A stretch of 64,000 bases of DNA from Mycobacterium paraseoulense (GCF_010731655.1 NZ_AP022619.1:5952001-6016000), one strand, 5' to 3'. Positions 1 through 13,612 are shown, counted from the stretch's first letter. The notes: generated by a model not told the origin, from the letters alone. Translations and numbers: made by a program.

Positions 1-1
1 A

Positions 2-424
<423 letters not shown>

Positions 425-504
425 GCGTTGGTCCCCGCGACCGTGCCATACTCGGACGCGGGGGTCGGTCTCACCACGTCACCACGTGTTGCCAGGAGGG
501 GGAA

Positions 505-1212
505 ATGGCAGTGATAACCGAACCCATGAAGACGTTCAACCGCATGTTCAGGGGCTACGACCCGTCCGCGGTCGATGCCCACATCGAGATGCTGACCACC
601 AAGCAGCAGTTGCTGCTCGACGACGTCGAGAGCCTGCGGACCCGGCTGAAGGAAGCCGGTGACCAGGCGGCCGCGCTGCGCAACGAGGTCGCCGTCCTCA
701 CCGACACCTCGGCCTCACCCCACGCGGTGCAGCGCCGGATGGCGCAGATGCTCAACCGCGCGGTCGACGAGGTGGCCGAGATGCAGGCCGAGGCGCGCAG
801 CGAGGCGGACGCGCTGATCGCGGCGGCCCAGGCGGAGGTCGAGGCGGCGCAGCGAAAGCACGAAGAGGAGTTGGCGGAGATGGCCGCCCAACGACAAGCC
901 ATGGAAAACGATTACGAGGAAACCAAGAAGCAGCTCGAGGCCGAACTGGCCGGGATGCGGGCCGAAACCGAAGCGGCGATCGACAAGGCCTGGCGCGACG
1001 CCCAGCGCGAGGCCGATCACTATCGTGAGCAGGCGCGGCGCGCGGCGGACGAGGCGATTCAGCAGCGGATCGACGTCCTCGAGCAGCTGATGGGCGTGTA
1101 CCGCGACCTCGAAGCCGTCCCGGCCGCGCTCGAAGCGGCCTACCAGGAGCAGAAGAACGCGCCGGAGCCCAGCGTCGTGGTGCCGCTGGACGGGAAGGTC
1201 AACGCGGGCTAG
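505..1212 (+). CDS. DivIVA-domain coiled-coil protein
   Basis: A 235-residue acidic protein. Residues about 8-60 match the DivIVA N-terminal motif (FRGYDPSAVDAHIE followed by a heptad-rich stretch). The rest is almost entirely Ala/Glu/Arg-rich predicted coiled coil (about residues 75-210), ending in a short tail. DivIVA proteins recognise curved membrane and organise polar growth or septation. The specific role here is unknown, and the protein is distinct from Wag31 and SepIVA as I remember them. The ATG at 505 was chosen because a strong AGGAGG lies 6 bases upstream, and the longer in-frame opening from 367 would run into dfrA. It sits 80 bases after dfrA on the same strand. Confidence 0.8.
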   Translation: MAVITEPMKTFNRMFRGYDPSAVDAHIEMLTTKQQLLLDDVESLRTRLKEAGDQAAALRNEVAVLTDTSASPHAVQRRMAQMLNRAVDEVAEMQAEARSEADALIAAAQAEVEAAQRKHEEELAEMAAQRQAMENDYEETKKQLEAELAGMRAETEAAIDKAWRDAQREADHYREQARRAADEAIQQRIDVLEQLMGVYRDLEAVPAALEAAYQEQKNAPEPSVVVPLDGKVNAG

Positions 1213-1247
1213 CCGCGTCGCCGCCCAGCGCCGTCGTACCCGAGCGG

Positions 1248-1260
1248 TATTCTCGGCGCC
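1248..1260 (+). promoter_or_regulatory. Leaderless-type -10 (TATTCT) for the glycosylase gene
   Basis: TATTCT at 1248-1253 ends 7 bases before the GTG at 1261. This is the mycobacterial arrangement in which transcription starts at the start codon itself. There is no Shine-Dalgarno sequence. Confidence 0.55.
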
Positions 1261-2475
1261 GTGTCGATCCGGACCCCCAGGCTGTCGGCCGCGCAAGCCC
1301 GGCGGGTCGCCGTCGCGGCGCAAGGCTTTCGCGAGCCGCCGCCGTCCGGTCCGATCACCCGCGGCCACCTGAAGCGGCTGATATCGAGAATCCAAGTGCT
1401 GCAGCTGGATTCGGTGTCGGTCGCGGTGCGCGCCCATTACGCGCCGGTGTTCAGCCGGCTCGGCCCCTACGACCGCGACGTGCTGGACCGCGCCGCCTGG
1501 GGCCCGCGGTCGTCGCGGCTGCTGGCCGAGTACTGGGCGCACGAGGCCGCACTGATGGCCGTCGACGACTGGCCGCTGCTGCGCTGGCGGATGCGCCAGT
1601 ACCGGCACGGCCGCTGGGGCACCCACGTCGTCAAGGCCAACCCCCGACTGGCCGGGGACGTCGTCGCCGCCGTCGCGGAACTCGGGCCCAGCACGGCCGG
1701 GCAGATCGAGGCGCACCTGGCCGCCGAACCGCGCAGGAAGAAGGGCGCGTGGTGGAACCGCAGCGACACCAAGTGGGTCGCCGAGGCGCTGTTCGCGGCC
1801 GGTGTGCTCACCACGGCGACCCGGGTGGGCTTCGCCCGCCACTACGACCTGGTGGAGCGGGTGCTGCCGGCGAGCGTGCTGGCGCGTGAGGTCGACGACG
1901 GACAGGCCGTCCGCGAACTGACACTGCGCGCGGCCGGCGCGCTGGGCGTGGCCACCGAGGCCGGCATCCGCGACTACTTCCGGTTGTCCGCGCAGCAGGT
2001 CAAACCGGCGATCGCCGGCCTGGTGGCGGCGGGCGAGATCGAGCGTGTCGACGTGGACGGCTGGCCCGCGCCGGCCTACCTGCGGGCGGGACGCGCCGTG
2101 CCGCGCACCGACCGCGGCACCGCGTTGCTGTGCCCGTTCGACCCGCTGATCTTCTTCCGGCCCCGGGTGGAGCGGCTGTTCGGGTTTCATTACCGCATCG
2201 AGATCTACACCCCGGCCGCCAAGCGTCAATACGGCTACTACGTGTGGCCGCTGCTGATGGACGGGCACCTGGTCGCGCGCGTCGACCTCAAAGCGGACCG
2301 GGCCGGCGACACGCTGCGCGTCCTGGGTGCGTTCGGCGAGGCTGACGCCCCCCGGGCGCGGGTGGTCGCCGCGCTGGCCGGCGAGCTGCAGTCCATGGCG
2401 TCGTGGCTGGGCCTGGGAAGCTTCAGCGTCGCCACCCGTGGCGACCTGGCGGCCGACCTGCGGGCGGTCAGCTGA
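1261..2475 (+). CDS. Winged-helix YcaQ/AlkX-like DNA glycosylase family protein
   Basis: A 404-residue protein of the HTH_42/YcaQ (AlkX/AlkZ) family, whose studied members excise bulky or crosslinked alkylated bases from DNA. The N-terminal block contains LQLDSV with Q48-x-D50, corresponding to the catalytic QxD motif of the YcaQ subfamily rather than the QxQ of AlkZ. Tandem winged-helix segments follow (about residues 30-60 and 140-260), then a C-terminal beta-rich domain with a conserved LLCPFDPLIFFRPR block. The GTG start is supported by TATTCT 7 bases upstream. Its stop shares TGATG with the start of hsdM, so the two are translationally coupled. This physical coupling to a type I methyltransferase is unusual. 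The substrate is inferred from the family. Confidence 0.82.
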   Translation: MSIRTPRLSAAQARRVAVAAQGFREPPPSGPITRGHLKRLISRIQVLQLDSVSVAVRAHYAPVFSRLGPYDRDVLDRAAWGPRSSRLLAEYWAHEAALMAVDDWPLLRWRMRQYRHGRWGTHVVKANPRLAGDVVAAVAELGPSTAGQIEAHLAAEPRRKKGAWWNRSDTKWVAEALFAAGVLTTATRVGFARHYDLVERVLPASVLAREVDDGQAVRELTLRAAGALGVATEAGIRDYFRLSAQQVKPAIAGLVAAGEIERVDVDGWPAPAYLRAGRAVPRTDRGTALLCPFDPLIFFRPRVERLFGFHYRIEIYTPAAKRQYGYYVWPLLMDGHLVARVDLKADRAGDTLRVLGAFGEADAPRARVVAALAGELQSMASWLGLGSFSVATRGDLAADLRAVS

Positions 2476-3848
2476 TGCGGGCCACCGACAAAGACCTCAA
2501 AGACACGCTCTGGAAGGCGGCCACCAAGCTGCGCGGCTCCCTGTCGGCCAGCCAGTACAAGGACGTCATCCTCGGGCTGGTGTTCCTCAAGCACGCCTGC
2601 GGCGCGCAATGGAAGTCGTTGACGCGCAACGCGGAATCGCCCGACATCGGCCGCCTCGTCGACGACGCGATGCAGGCGATGTCGCTGCCACGGCTGTGTG
2701 AAAACCTCGACCGGCGCCGGCTCGCTGAGTTGCTGCGTCTCCTCGACACCGCGCGGTTCGGCGAACCTGGCCGCGCCCGGGACCTGTTGGGCGAGGTGTA
2801 CGAGTACTTCCTGGGCAACTTCGCGCGCGCGGAGGGCCGTCGGGGCGGCGAGTTCTTCACCCCGCCCAGCGTGGTCCGGGTGATCGTCGAGATGCTGGAG
2901 CCCGCCGGCGGGCGAGTCTATGACCCGTGCTGCGGCTCGGGCGGGATGTTCGTGCAAACCGAAAGGTTCATCGCCGAACACGACGGCGACCCCGTGAACG
3001 TCACGATCTGCGGACAGGAAAGCGTCGAGCAGACCTGGCGGATGGCGAAGATGAACCTCGCCGTGCACGGCATCGACGACAGCGGCCTCGGCGCGCGTTG
3101 GGGCGACACGTTCCTCGAGGACCGGCACGCCGGCGTGCAAATGGATTACGTGATGGCCAACCCGCCCTTCAACGTCAAGGATTGGGCCCGCGACGAACAC
3201 GACCCGCGCTGGCGTTTCGGCGTACCGCCCGCCGGCAACGCCAACTACGCATGGATCCAGCACATCCTGTCCAAACTGGCCCGGGGCGGAAAGGCCGGCG
3301 TGGTCATGGCCAACGGTTCGATGTCGTCGAATGCGCTCGGGGAAGGCGACATCCGCGCGCGGATCGTCGACGCCGACCTGGTGTCGTGCATGGTCGCCCT
3401 GCCCGCGCAGCTGTTCCGCAGCACGTCGATTCCGGTGTGCCTGTGGTTCTTCGACACGGACAAGGGCGAGCGGTCCGGGCAGGTGCTGTTCATCGACGCC
3501 CGCGGGCTCGGCTACCTGGTGAACCGCGCCGAGCGTGCGCTGACCCACGAGGAAGTCGTTCGCATCGGCGACACCTATCGCGCGTGGCGCACATCGCCAT
3601 CAGCCACCTCGAAAGGCCTTGCCTATGAGGACATTCCGGGATTCTGCGGGTCGGTATCGCTCGACGACGTCGCCGCGGCCGGCTATACGCTGACGCCCGG
3701 CCGTTACGTCGGGGCGCCCGCCGCCGAGGACGACGGCGAGCCGGCCGAGGAGAAGATCGCCCGGCTGAGCGGCGACCTGCTGACGGCGCTCGACGAATCC
3801 GCCCGCCTGGAAGGCGTTGTGCGCCAACACCTGGAGCGCCTGCTTTGA
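2475..3848 (+). CDS. hsdM: Type I DNA methyltransferase subunit M (internally shortened)
   Basis: The 457-residue N6-adenine methyltransferase subunit of a type I modification system. It works with HsdS, which supplies DNA specificity, and uses S-adenosylmethionine. Visible motifs are the SAM-binding DPCCGSGGMF (about 150-159) and catalytic NPPF (229-232), preceded by the EYFLGNFARAEG and GGEFFTPPSVV blocks. The start is the ATG at 2475, inside the stop of the preceding gene (TGATG). Compared with M. tuberculosis HsdM (540 residues), about 45 residues are missing from the N-terminal helical domain right after VFLKH (residue 40), with a smaller gap near residue 70. The catalytic domain is intact. 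No hsdR is present nearby, so it is probably an orphan methyltransferase. Confidence 0.93.
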   Translation: MRATDKDLKDTLWKAATKLRGSLSASQYKDVILGLVFLKHACGAQWKSLTRNAESPDIGRLVDDAMQAMSLPRLCENLDRRRLAELLRLLDTARFGEPGRARDLLGEVYEYFLGNFARAEGRRGGEFFTPPSVVRVIVEMLEPAGGRVYDPCCGSGGMFVQTERFIAEHDGDPVNVTICGQESVEQTWRMAKMNLAVHGIDDSGLGARWGDTFLEDRHAGVQMDYVMANPPFNVKDWARDEHDPRWRFGVPPAGNANYAWIQHILSKLARGGKAGVVMANGSMSSNALGEGDIRARIVDADLVSCMVALPAQLFRSTSIPVCLWFFDTDKGERSGQVLFIDARGLGYLVNRAERALTHEEVVRIGDTYRAWRTSPSATSKGLAYEDIPGFCGSVSLDDVAAAGYTLTPGRYVGAPAAEDDGEPAEEKIARLSGDLLTALDESARLEGVVRQHLERLL

Positions 3849-4906
3849 CGACCACGCTGGGCGACCACCTGCTCTTCGGCAGCGGGAGCAGCGCTCCGCC
3901 CGGGGTACCGGGCGGAGGGTTCCGCGTCTACGGCGCCAACGGGGCCATCGGTTACGCCGCCGAGCGCAACGCGGCCGGTCCGCTGATCGTCGTCGGGCGC
4001 GTCGGGTCCCAGTGCGGCAGCCTGCGGTATTGCGTCTCCGATGTCTGGGTCACCGAGAACGCATTGGTGTGCCGGGCCAAAGACCCTGGTGAGACGCGGT
4101 ACTGGTACTACGCGTTGCACACCTGCCGGCTGGACGATCACCGCTCCGGATCGGGACAGCCGCTGCTCAGCCAGCGGATCCTGCGTGCCGTCGCGGTGCG
4201 CAGCGTGGGCGCGCCGCAGCGGGGGGCGATCGCCGAACTGCTCGGCGCCCTCGACGACAAGATCTCCGCCAACGCGCGGGTGATCGAGACGGCCGAGAAC
4301 CTGATGGTGGCCGTCGCGGACTCGGTGCGTGACCGCGTGCCGCTGTCCGGCCTGGCCGGCCGGTCGACGGCATCGCTCAACGTGGCCGAATTCGACGACG
4401 TGGTCGCGCACTTCAGCCTGCCGGCGTTCGACGACGGGGCGAACCCGCGCGTCGTGCGCGCCGAGTCGATCAGGAGCGCCAAGCTTCTCCTGAGGCAGCC
4501 GTGCGTGTTGTTCGCGAAGCTCAATCCCCGCATCCCGCGGATCTGGAACGTGGTGAGCATGCCGCCGGAAATGGCCTTGGCCAGCAGCGAGTTCGTCGTC
4601 CTGATGCCGAGGCGCGTCGACGCGTCGGCCCTGTGGGCGGCCGTGCGGCAGCCAGAAGTCTCCGAATGGCTGCAGCGTCGGGTCGCCGGGACCTCCGGGA
4701 GCCATCAGCGCATTCCGCCGCGTGACCTGATGGAGGTTGCGGTCCCGGACGTCCGGCGGCTGAGCGCCGCGGCCCGGCAAACGATCACCGGCCTGGGGGC
4801 GCTGTGCCACGCCCGCCGCACCGAAAGCGCGCGGCTGTCCGCGTTGCGCGACGCGCTGCTGCCGAAGCTGATATCGGGTGAGCTGTCGCTACGGCCGCCA
4901 CGTTAA
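3845..4906 (+). CDS. hsdS: Type I specificity subunit S
   Basis: A 353-residue HsdS that supplies DNA target recognition for HsdM. Two target-recognition domains are visible. The first spans roughly residues 1-130, with YGANGAIGY and [12 protein letters not shown] typical of a TRD core. A helical spacer with [12 protein letters not shown] follows (about 135-150). The second TRD comes next, then the closing helix ending [16 protein letters not shown], which is characteristic of the family. It starts with TTG at 3845 overlapping the hsdM stop as TTGA; no ATG or GTG is available before the conserved domain. In M. tuberculosis the equivalent locus is split into hsdS.1 and hsdS around two vapBC pairs, whereas here it is uninterrupted. 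The recognition sequence cannot be read from the protein. Confidence 0.9.
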   Translation: MTTTLGDHLLFGSGSSAPPGVPGGGFRVYGANGAIGYAAERNAAGPLIVVGRVGSQCGSLRYCVSDVWVTENALVCRAKDPGETRYWYYALHTCRLDDHRSGSGQPLLSQRILRAVAVRSVGAPQRGAIAELLGALDDKISANARVIETAENLMVAVADSVRDRVPLSGLAGRSTASLNVAEFDDVVAHFSLPAFDDGANPRVVRAESIRSAKLLLRQPCVLFAKLNPRIPRIWNVVSMPPEMALASSEFVVLMPRRVDASALWAAVRQPEVSEWLQRRVAGTSGSHQRIPPRDLMEVAVPDVRRLSAAARQTITGLGALCHARRTESARLSALRDALLPKLISGELSLRPPR

Positions 4907-4916
4907 GGTGAGCGCC

Positions 4917-6633
<1,717 letters not shown>

Positions 6634-6652
6634 GCCAAAGGGTGGCCGGTAA

Positions 6653-8329
6653 GTGGATGTAGACCTCGCCCCGCCCGGTCCTTTGACCACTGGCGGGCTG
6701 CGGGTCACCGCGCTGGGCGGCATCAGCGAAATCGGCCGCAACATGACGGTTTTCGAGCATCTCGGCCGGCTGCTGATCATCGACTGCGGGGTGATGTTCC
6801 CCACCCATGACGAGCCCGGGGTGGACCTGATCCTGCCCGACCTGCGCCACATCTCCGACCGGCTCGACGACATCGAGGCGCTGGTGCTGACCCACGCGCA
6901 CGAGGACCACATCGGCGGCATCCCGTTCCTGCTCAAGCTGCGGCCGGACATTCCGGTCGTCGGGTCGAAGTTCACCCTGGCGCTGGTCGCCGCCAAATGC
7001 CGCGAGCACCGGCTCAAGCCGGTGTTCGTCGAGGTCAGCGAGCGACAGCGGAGCACGCACGGCGTCTTCGAGTGCGAATACTTCGCCGTCAACCACTCCA
7101 TCCCCGATGCGCTGGCGATCGCCGTGCACACCGGCGCGGGCACCGTCCTGCACACCGGCGACATCAAGCTCGACCAGCTTCCCCTCGACGGCCGGCCCAC
7201 CGATCTGCCCGGCATGTCCCGCCTGGGTGACGCCGGGGTGGACCTGTTCCTGTGCGACTCCACCAACTCCGAGATCCCGGGTGTGGGGCCGTCGGAGAGC
7301 GAAGTGGGGCCGACCCTGCACCGCCTGATCCGGGGCGCCGAGGGCCGCGTCATCGTCGCCTGCTTCGCCTCCAATGTCGACCGGGTGCAGCAGATCATCG
7401 ACGCCGCCGTCGCCCTGGGCCGGCGGGTGTCGTTCGTCGGGCGGTCGATGGTGCGCAACATGGGCATCGCCCGCGAGCTGGGATTCCTGCGGGTGGCCGA
7501 TTCCGACGTGATCGACATCGGCGCCGCCGAAGAGATGCCGCCCGAGCGGGTGGTGCTGATCACCACCGGCACCCAGGGCGAGCCCATGTCGGCGTTGTCG
7601 CGGATGTCGCGCGGCGAGCATCGCAGCATCACGCTCACCGCGGGGGACCTGATCGTCCTGGCGTCGTCGCTGATCCCCGGCAACGAGGAGGCGGTCTACG
7701 GGGTGATCGACGAGCTCGCCAAGATCGGGGCCCGCGTGGTCACCAATGCCCAAGCACGCGTGCATGTTTCGGGTCACGCGTATGCCGGCGAGCTGTTGTT
7801 CCTCTACAACGGTGTGCGGCCGCGCAACGTCATGCCGGTGCACGGCACCTGGCGGATGCTGCGCGCCAACGCCAAGCTGGCGGCCAGCACCGGGGTGCCG
7901 GAGGAGTCGATCCTGTTGGCCGAGAACGGCGTCAGCGTCGACCTGGTCGCCGGCGCGGCGTCGATCGCCGGGGCGGTGCCGGTCGGCAAGATGTTCGTCG
8001 ACGGCCTGATCCAGGGCGACGTCGGCGACATCACGCTGGGGGAACGGCTCATTCTGTCGTCGGGTTTCGTCGCGGTGACCGTGGTCGTCCAGCGCGGCAC
8101 CGGGCGTCCGGTGACCGCGCCGCACCTGTATTCGCGCGGGTTCTCCGAAGATCCCAAGGCGCTGGAGCCCGCCGGGCGCCGCGTCGAGGAGGAGCTGGAA
8201 TTGCTGGCCGCCGAGAGCATCACCGACCCCGGCCGCATCGCGCAGGCCGTGCGCCGCACCGTCGGCAAGTGGGTGGGCGAGACGTACCGCAGGCAACCGA
8301 TGATCGTGCCGACGGTCATCGAGGTCTGA
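6653..8329 (+). CDS. rnj: Ribonuclease J
   Basis: A 558-residue metallo-beta-lactamase/beta-CASP ribonuclease with 5'-3' exonuclease and endonuclease activity, involved in rRNA and mRNA processing. The zinc motif HAHEDH is at residues 81-86, with further ligands in the NHSIPDA and HTGDIK blocks. The beta-CASP region contains STNSEIPG and SFVGRSMVRNM, and the PVHGTWRML block holds the C-terminal metal ligand. The GTG at 6653 follows an AAAGGGTGG element and gives the same 558-residue length as Rv2752c. It lies directly after dapA, as in M. tuberculosis. Confidence 0.96.
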   Translation: MDVDLAPPGPLTTGGLRVTALGGISEIGRNMTVFEHLGRLLIIDCGVMFPTHDEPGVDLILPDLRHISDRLDDIEALVLTHAHEDHIGGIPFLLKLRPDIPVVGSKFTLALVAAKCREHRLKPVFVEVSERQRSTHGVFECEYFAVNHSIPDALAIAVHTGAGTVLHTGDIKLDQLPLDGRPTDLPGMSRLGDAGVDLFLCDSTNSEIPGVGPSESEVGPTLHRLIRGAEGRVIVACFASNVDRVQQIIDAAVALGRRVSFVGRSMVRNMGIARELGFLRVADSDVIDIGAAEEMPPERVVLITTGTQGEPMSALSRMSRGEHRSITLTAGDLIVLASSLIPGNEEAVYGVIDELAKIGARVVTNAQARVHVSGHAYAGELLFLYNGVRPRNVMPVHGTWRMLRANAKLAASTGVPEESILLAENGVSVDLVAGAASIAGAVPVGKMFVDGLIQGDVGDITLGERLILSSGFVAVTVVVQRGTGRPVTAPHLYSRGFSEDPKALEPAGRRVEEELELLAAESITDPGRIAQAVRRTVGKWVGETYRRQPMIVPTVIEV

Positions 8330-8336
8330 ACCGGCG

Positions 8337-9209
8337 CTACAACTTCTGGGCGTAGGCCGACCACTCCAGTTGCGAGGCGGTGAGTTTGCGACCGGTGGGC
8401 TCGACGTAGCGCTGGAGGAGTTCGTCGGGACCGGCCTGCTCCAGCAGCCGCCAACCGTATTCGCCGATGAACGCGCCGACCTCGTCGGGCTGTAGCCCGA
8501 AGTGCCACAGCTGCCGCCGCTGGCGGACGCTGCGATAGAGCGTGCGGGTGCCGTAGCGATTTGTGCCGTCGATGAAATCCCGCCGGACGTAGGTGAAAAC
8601 CAGATGGCTGCCCGGCGCGGCCGCGCGCAGCCCCTCCAACGTGCGGCGGACGGTGGCTTCGGTCAGGTATTGGGTGACGCCCTCGCAGATGAAGAACGCC
8701 CGGTAGTCGGTGTGATATCCGTGCTCGGCCAGGGCGGTGAGCAGGTCGTCGCGCTCGAGGTCCAATGCCACAAGCCGCACCGACATCGGCGGCCCGCCCA
8801 GCACCCGCCGGACCGTCTGCACCTTCCTGGCGACGTTGACCGGCAGGTCGACCTCGAAGACGGGGATGCGGACCTGCCGCGTCAGCAGGTAGGCGCGGGT
8901 GTCCAATCCGGCCCCCAGGATGACCACCGCGTCGATGCCGTCGAGCGCATCGGCGAGCTTGTCGCCGATGAACCGCTTGCGGCAGGCCAAGTTCGCCCAC
9001 AAACCGCGGCCCGTCCACTCCGATCCGCGGATCATCAAGCGGCGCACCGCCGCCACTCGGGTCGCCGCGACGAGCCAGCGTAGCGGCGCAGGAAGGAACA
9101 GTTCGGCGAGGTCGTCGTCCACCAGGCGTCGGTCCGGCGGCTCGTTGTGTTCGACGGCCGCCAACACCATCGGTCCGAAGGCGGTCTGCGCGGCGGGATT
9201 TCGTGCCAT
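8337..9209 (-). CDS. SAM-dependent methyltransferase, TIGR00027/LCM type
   Basis: A 290-residue methyltransferase of the family expanded in mycobacteria (S-adenosyl-L-methionine-dependent, leucine carboxyl methyltransferase-like fold). The SAM-binding glycine motif VVILGAGLDTRAY lies near residue 95. An acidic VFEVDLP segment (about residue 120) and the FICEGVTQYL block (about residue 170) are both diagnostic. The substrate is unknown. It faces rnj tail to tail with 7 bases between stops. It lies 6 bases after the SDR gene on the same strand, so the three minus-strand genes here form an operon (Rv2749-Rv2751 arrangement). Confidence 0.88.
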   Translation of the reverse strand: MARNPAAQTAFGPMVLAAVEHNEPPDRRLVDDDLAELFLPAPLRWLVAATRVAAVRRLMIRGSEWTGRGLWANLACRKRFIGDKLADALDGIDAVVILGAGLDTRAYLLTRQVRIPVFEVDLPVNVARKVQTVRRVLGGPPMSVRLVALDLERDDLLTALAEHGYHTDYRAFFICEGVTQYLTEATVRRTLEGLRAAAPGSHLVFTYVRRDFIDGTNRYGTRTLYRSVRQRRQLWHFGLQPDEVGAFIGEYGWRLLEQAGPDELLQRYVEPTGRKLTASQLEWSAYAQKL

Positions 9210-9215
9210 GCGCGG

Positions 9216-10034
9216 CTACTTGTTCAGGAAACCGGCATCGACGGGCAACGTCACGCCGGTGATGTAGCGGGCCTGGTCGGACACCAGCCACGCCACCGCG
9301 TTGGCGATGTCTTCGACCTGCAGCACCTCCACCGGCATGGCGTTGCCCATGGCTCCCGGCGTGTCGGTTGCGGCGGCCATCTTGGCCAGCCACTCCCGGG
9401 TGAACTCGTTGTTGATCATCGGGGTTTCGACTCCGGACGGGTGGATCGAGTTAACCCGAATATACTGCGTTGCAAGCAGGTTCGCGTATACCCGCATCAA
9501 GCCCACCACACCGTGCTTGGCGGCGGCATAGCCGACGGAACCCGCGTCGGGGCTGCCGACGCCGGCCAGGCCGGCGCTCGAACTGATCAGCACGATCGAG
9601 CCCCCGGTGCCCTGCTTGACCATGGTCGGGATGGCAGCCTTGATGGTGTTGTAGACGCCGGTGAGGTTGACGTCGATGACGTCGCGCCAGCCGTCGTCGC
9701 CGGACTGCATCGGAGCGATGCCGGCGTTGGCCACGACGATGTCGAGCCGGCCGAACTCGTCCAGGCCCTGCTGCAACGCGGCCGACAGGGACGCCCGGTC
9801 ACGCACGTCGCCACGGGCGGCCACGATCCGGGCGCCGGTGTCCTCGACCAGCTTGACGGTCTCCGCCAGGTCGTCCTCGGTGGCCAAGGGGTAGGGGACG
9901 CTGGCGATCTGCTCGCACAGGTCGATCGCGATGATGTTCGCGCCGTCGGCGGCGAGCCGCACCGCGTGTGCGCGTCCCTGCCCGCGCGCCGCGCCGGTGA
10001 TGAACGCGACCTTGCCTTCGAGTGGCCGGGTCAT
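9216..10034 (-). CDS. Mycofactocin-coupled short-chain dehydrogenase/reductase
   Basis: A 272-residue Rossmann-fold oxidoreductase. The nucleotide-binding TGAARGQG is near residues 13-20, the NAG block and the catalytic YAAAK are present, and the serine lies in LISSSAG. An insertion after the second strand ([22 protein letters not shown]) is characteristic of SDRs that hold NAD tightly and use mycofactocin as electron acceptor. This assignment comes from family knowledge and the substrate is not known. The ATG at 10034 overlaps the stop of the upstream ABM gene (ATGA), giving the 272-residue length of Rv2750. Confidence 0.88.
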   Translation of the reverse strand: MTRPLEGKVAFITGAARGQGRAHAVRLAADGANIIAIDLCEQIASVPYPLATEDDLAETVKLVEDTGARIVAARGDVRDRASLSAALQQGLDEFGRLDIVVANAGIAPMQSGDDGWRDVIDVNLTGVYNTIKAAIPTMVKQGTGGSIVLISSSAGLAGVGSPDAGSVGYAAAKHGVVGLMRVYANLLATQYIRVNSIHPSGVETPMINNEFTREWLAKMAAATDTPGAMGNAMPVEVLQVEDIANAVAWLVSDQARYITGVTLPVDAGFLNK

Positions 10035-10348
10035 CAGGACCGGAGCTGACCCTTGTCCGGGTCGCCCGCGACAACCGGCTGCAGCATCTTGATGTCCGGC
10101 GCCCCGGCCAGGTGCTCGCCGGCCGCCCCGAACATCTTGCCGATGGCCGGCGCGGTGCTGTGGGCCTTGAGCGCCTCCTCGTCGGCCCACTGCTCGACGA
10201 AGACGAAGGTCTCGCCCGACTGGTGCAGGGAGTACAACTGGCAGCCCGGTTCGTTGTGCACTTCCTCCACCGCCTGCGTGAGGATGTCACGGACTGTGTC
10301 GACCGACTCGGGTTTGACGGTCATGGTGGCGACGACGACGACGGGCAT
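10034..10348 (-). CDS. Antibiotic-biosynthesis-monooxygenase (ABM) domain protein
   Basis: A 104-residue dimeric alpha+beta barrel protein of the ABM family. Members include quinol monooxygenases, haem-degrading enzymes and many proteins of unknown role. Core features are the start [14 protein letters not shown], the [12 protein letters not shown] strand and the [13 protein letters not shown] strand. The ATG at 10348 is preceded by AGGAGG, and an earlier in-frame ATG lacks such a site. It is the first gene of the minus-strand operon with the SDR and the methyltransferase. Matches Rv2749 in length. Confidence 0.85.
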   Translation of the reverse strand: MPVVVVATMTVKPESVDTVRDILTQAVEEVHNEPGCQLYSLHQSGETFVFVEQWADEEALKAHSTAPAIGKMFGAAGEHLAGAPDIKMLQPVVAGDPDKGQLRS

Positions 10349-10528
10349 GCTGGGGCCTCCTGGGGGCAAACGGGGTGGGTGACGCGCATGACTTCTGTTA
10401 TCTAAATCACCGCTTGCCTACCCTACTCACGCGACATGCCCGCCAAGCCGCCAGATGGCCCACAACGCCAAACCGTTACCAGTGTGGCGGGTGGTGTAGA
10501 TGATGTCGATGCGACTACCCTTGCCGTC

Positions 10529-13030
<2,502 letters not shown>

Positions 13031-13046
13031 TCGCCAGCCCTCCTGC

Positions 13047-13556
13047 TCAGAGCACCAGCAGCATGCGGGAGTTGCCGAGGATGTTGGGCTTGACGTAGCT
13101 CAGGTCCAGGAACTCGGCGACACCGATGTCGTAGGAGCGGCACATCTCCTCGAACACCTCGGCGGTCACCGGCGTGCCCTCGATCTCGGTGAACCCGTGC
13201 TTGCCGAAGAACTCGGTCTCGAACGTCAGCACGAACAGCCGCTTGAGCTGCAGCTCGCGCGCGACCTCCAGCAGCCGGTCGACGATCGCGTGACCGATGC
13301 CGTGGCCCGTCATCGCCGGGTCGACCGCGACGGTGCGGATCTCGCCCAGGTCGGACCACATCACGTGCAGCGCGCCGCAGCCGACAACCTCGCCGTCACG
13401 TTCGGCCACCCAGAATTCCTGGACGGCCTCGTACAGCGTCACCAGGTTCTTCTCCAGCAGGATCTTGCCTGCGTAGGTGTCGACGAGTCGCTTGATGGCG
13501 GGGACATCGGAGGTTCGCGCCCGCCGCACCACAGGGTCCTGCGAACTTTCGGTCAC
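13047..13556 (-). CDS. argA: N-acetylglutamate synthase (GNAT type)
   Basis: A 169-residue GNAT acetyltransferase that acetylates glutamate (or glutamine) with acetyl-CoA at the start of arginine biosynthesis, equivalent to Rv2747. The acetyl-CoA loop is in VAVDPAMTGHGIGHAI, and the C-terminus ends KPNILGNSRMLLVL as in M. tuberculosis. The GTG at 13556 was preferred over an ATG at 13574 because GATACT ends 7 bases upstream, giving a leaderless start, and because the N-terminus then aligns with the known protein. It lacks the amino-acid-kinase domain of E. coli ArgA. It is divergent from pgsA3. Confidence 0.92.
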   Translation of the reverse strand: MTESSQDPVVRRARTSDVPAIKRLVDTYAGKILLEKNLVTLYEAVQEFWVAERDGEVVGCGALHVMWSDLGEIRTVAVDPAMTGHGIGHAIVDRLLEVARELQLKRLFVLTFETEFFGKHGFTEIEGTPVTAEVFEEMCRSYDIGVAEFLDLSYVKPNILGNSRMLLVL

Positions 13557-13612
13557 GGCTAACAGTATCGGCATCGGGCACGGGTGCGCTGGTCAACAGT
13601 TATTCTGTTGCG

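Noticed and set aside
2475..4906. A full type I restriction-modification locus
   Set aside because: No hsdR helicase/nuclease gene occurs in the window. Only modification and specificity subunits are present.
3849..4916. vapBC toxin-antitoxin pairs known near hsdM/hsdS in M. tuberculosis
   Set aside because: hsdM, hsdS and thyX are contiguous here with no space for toxin or antitoxin genes.
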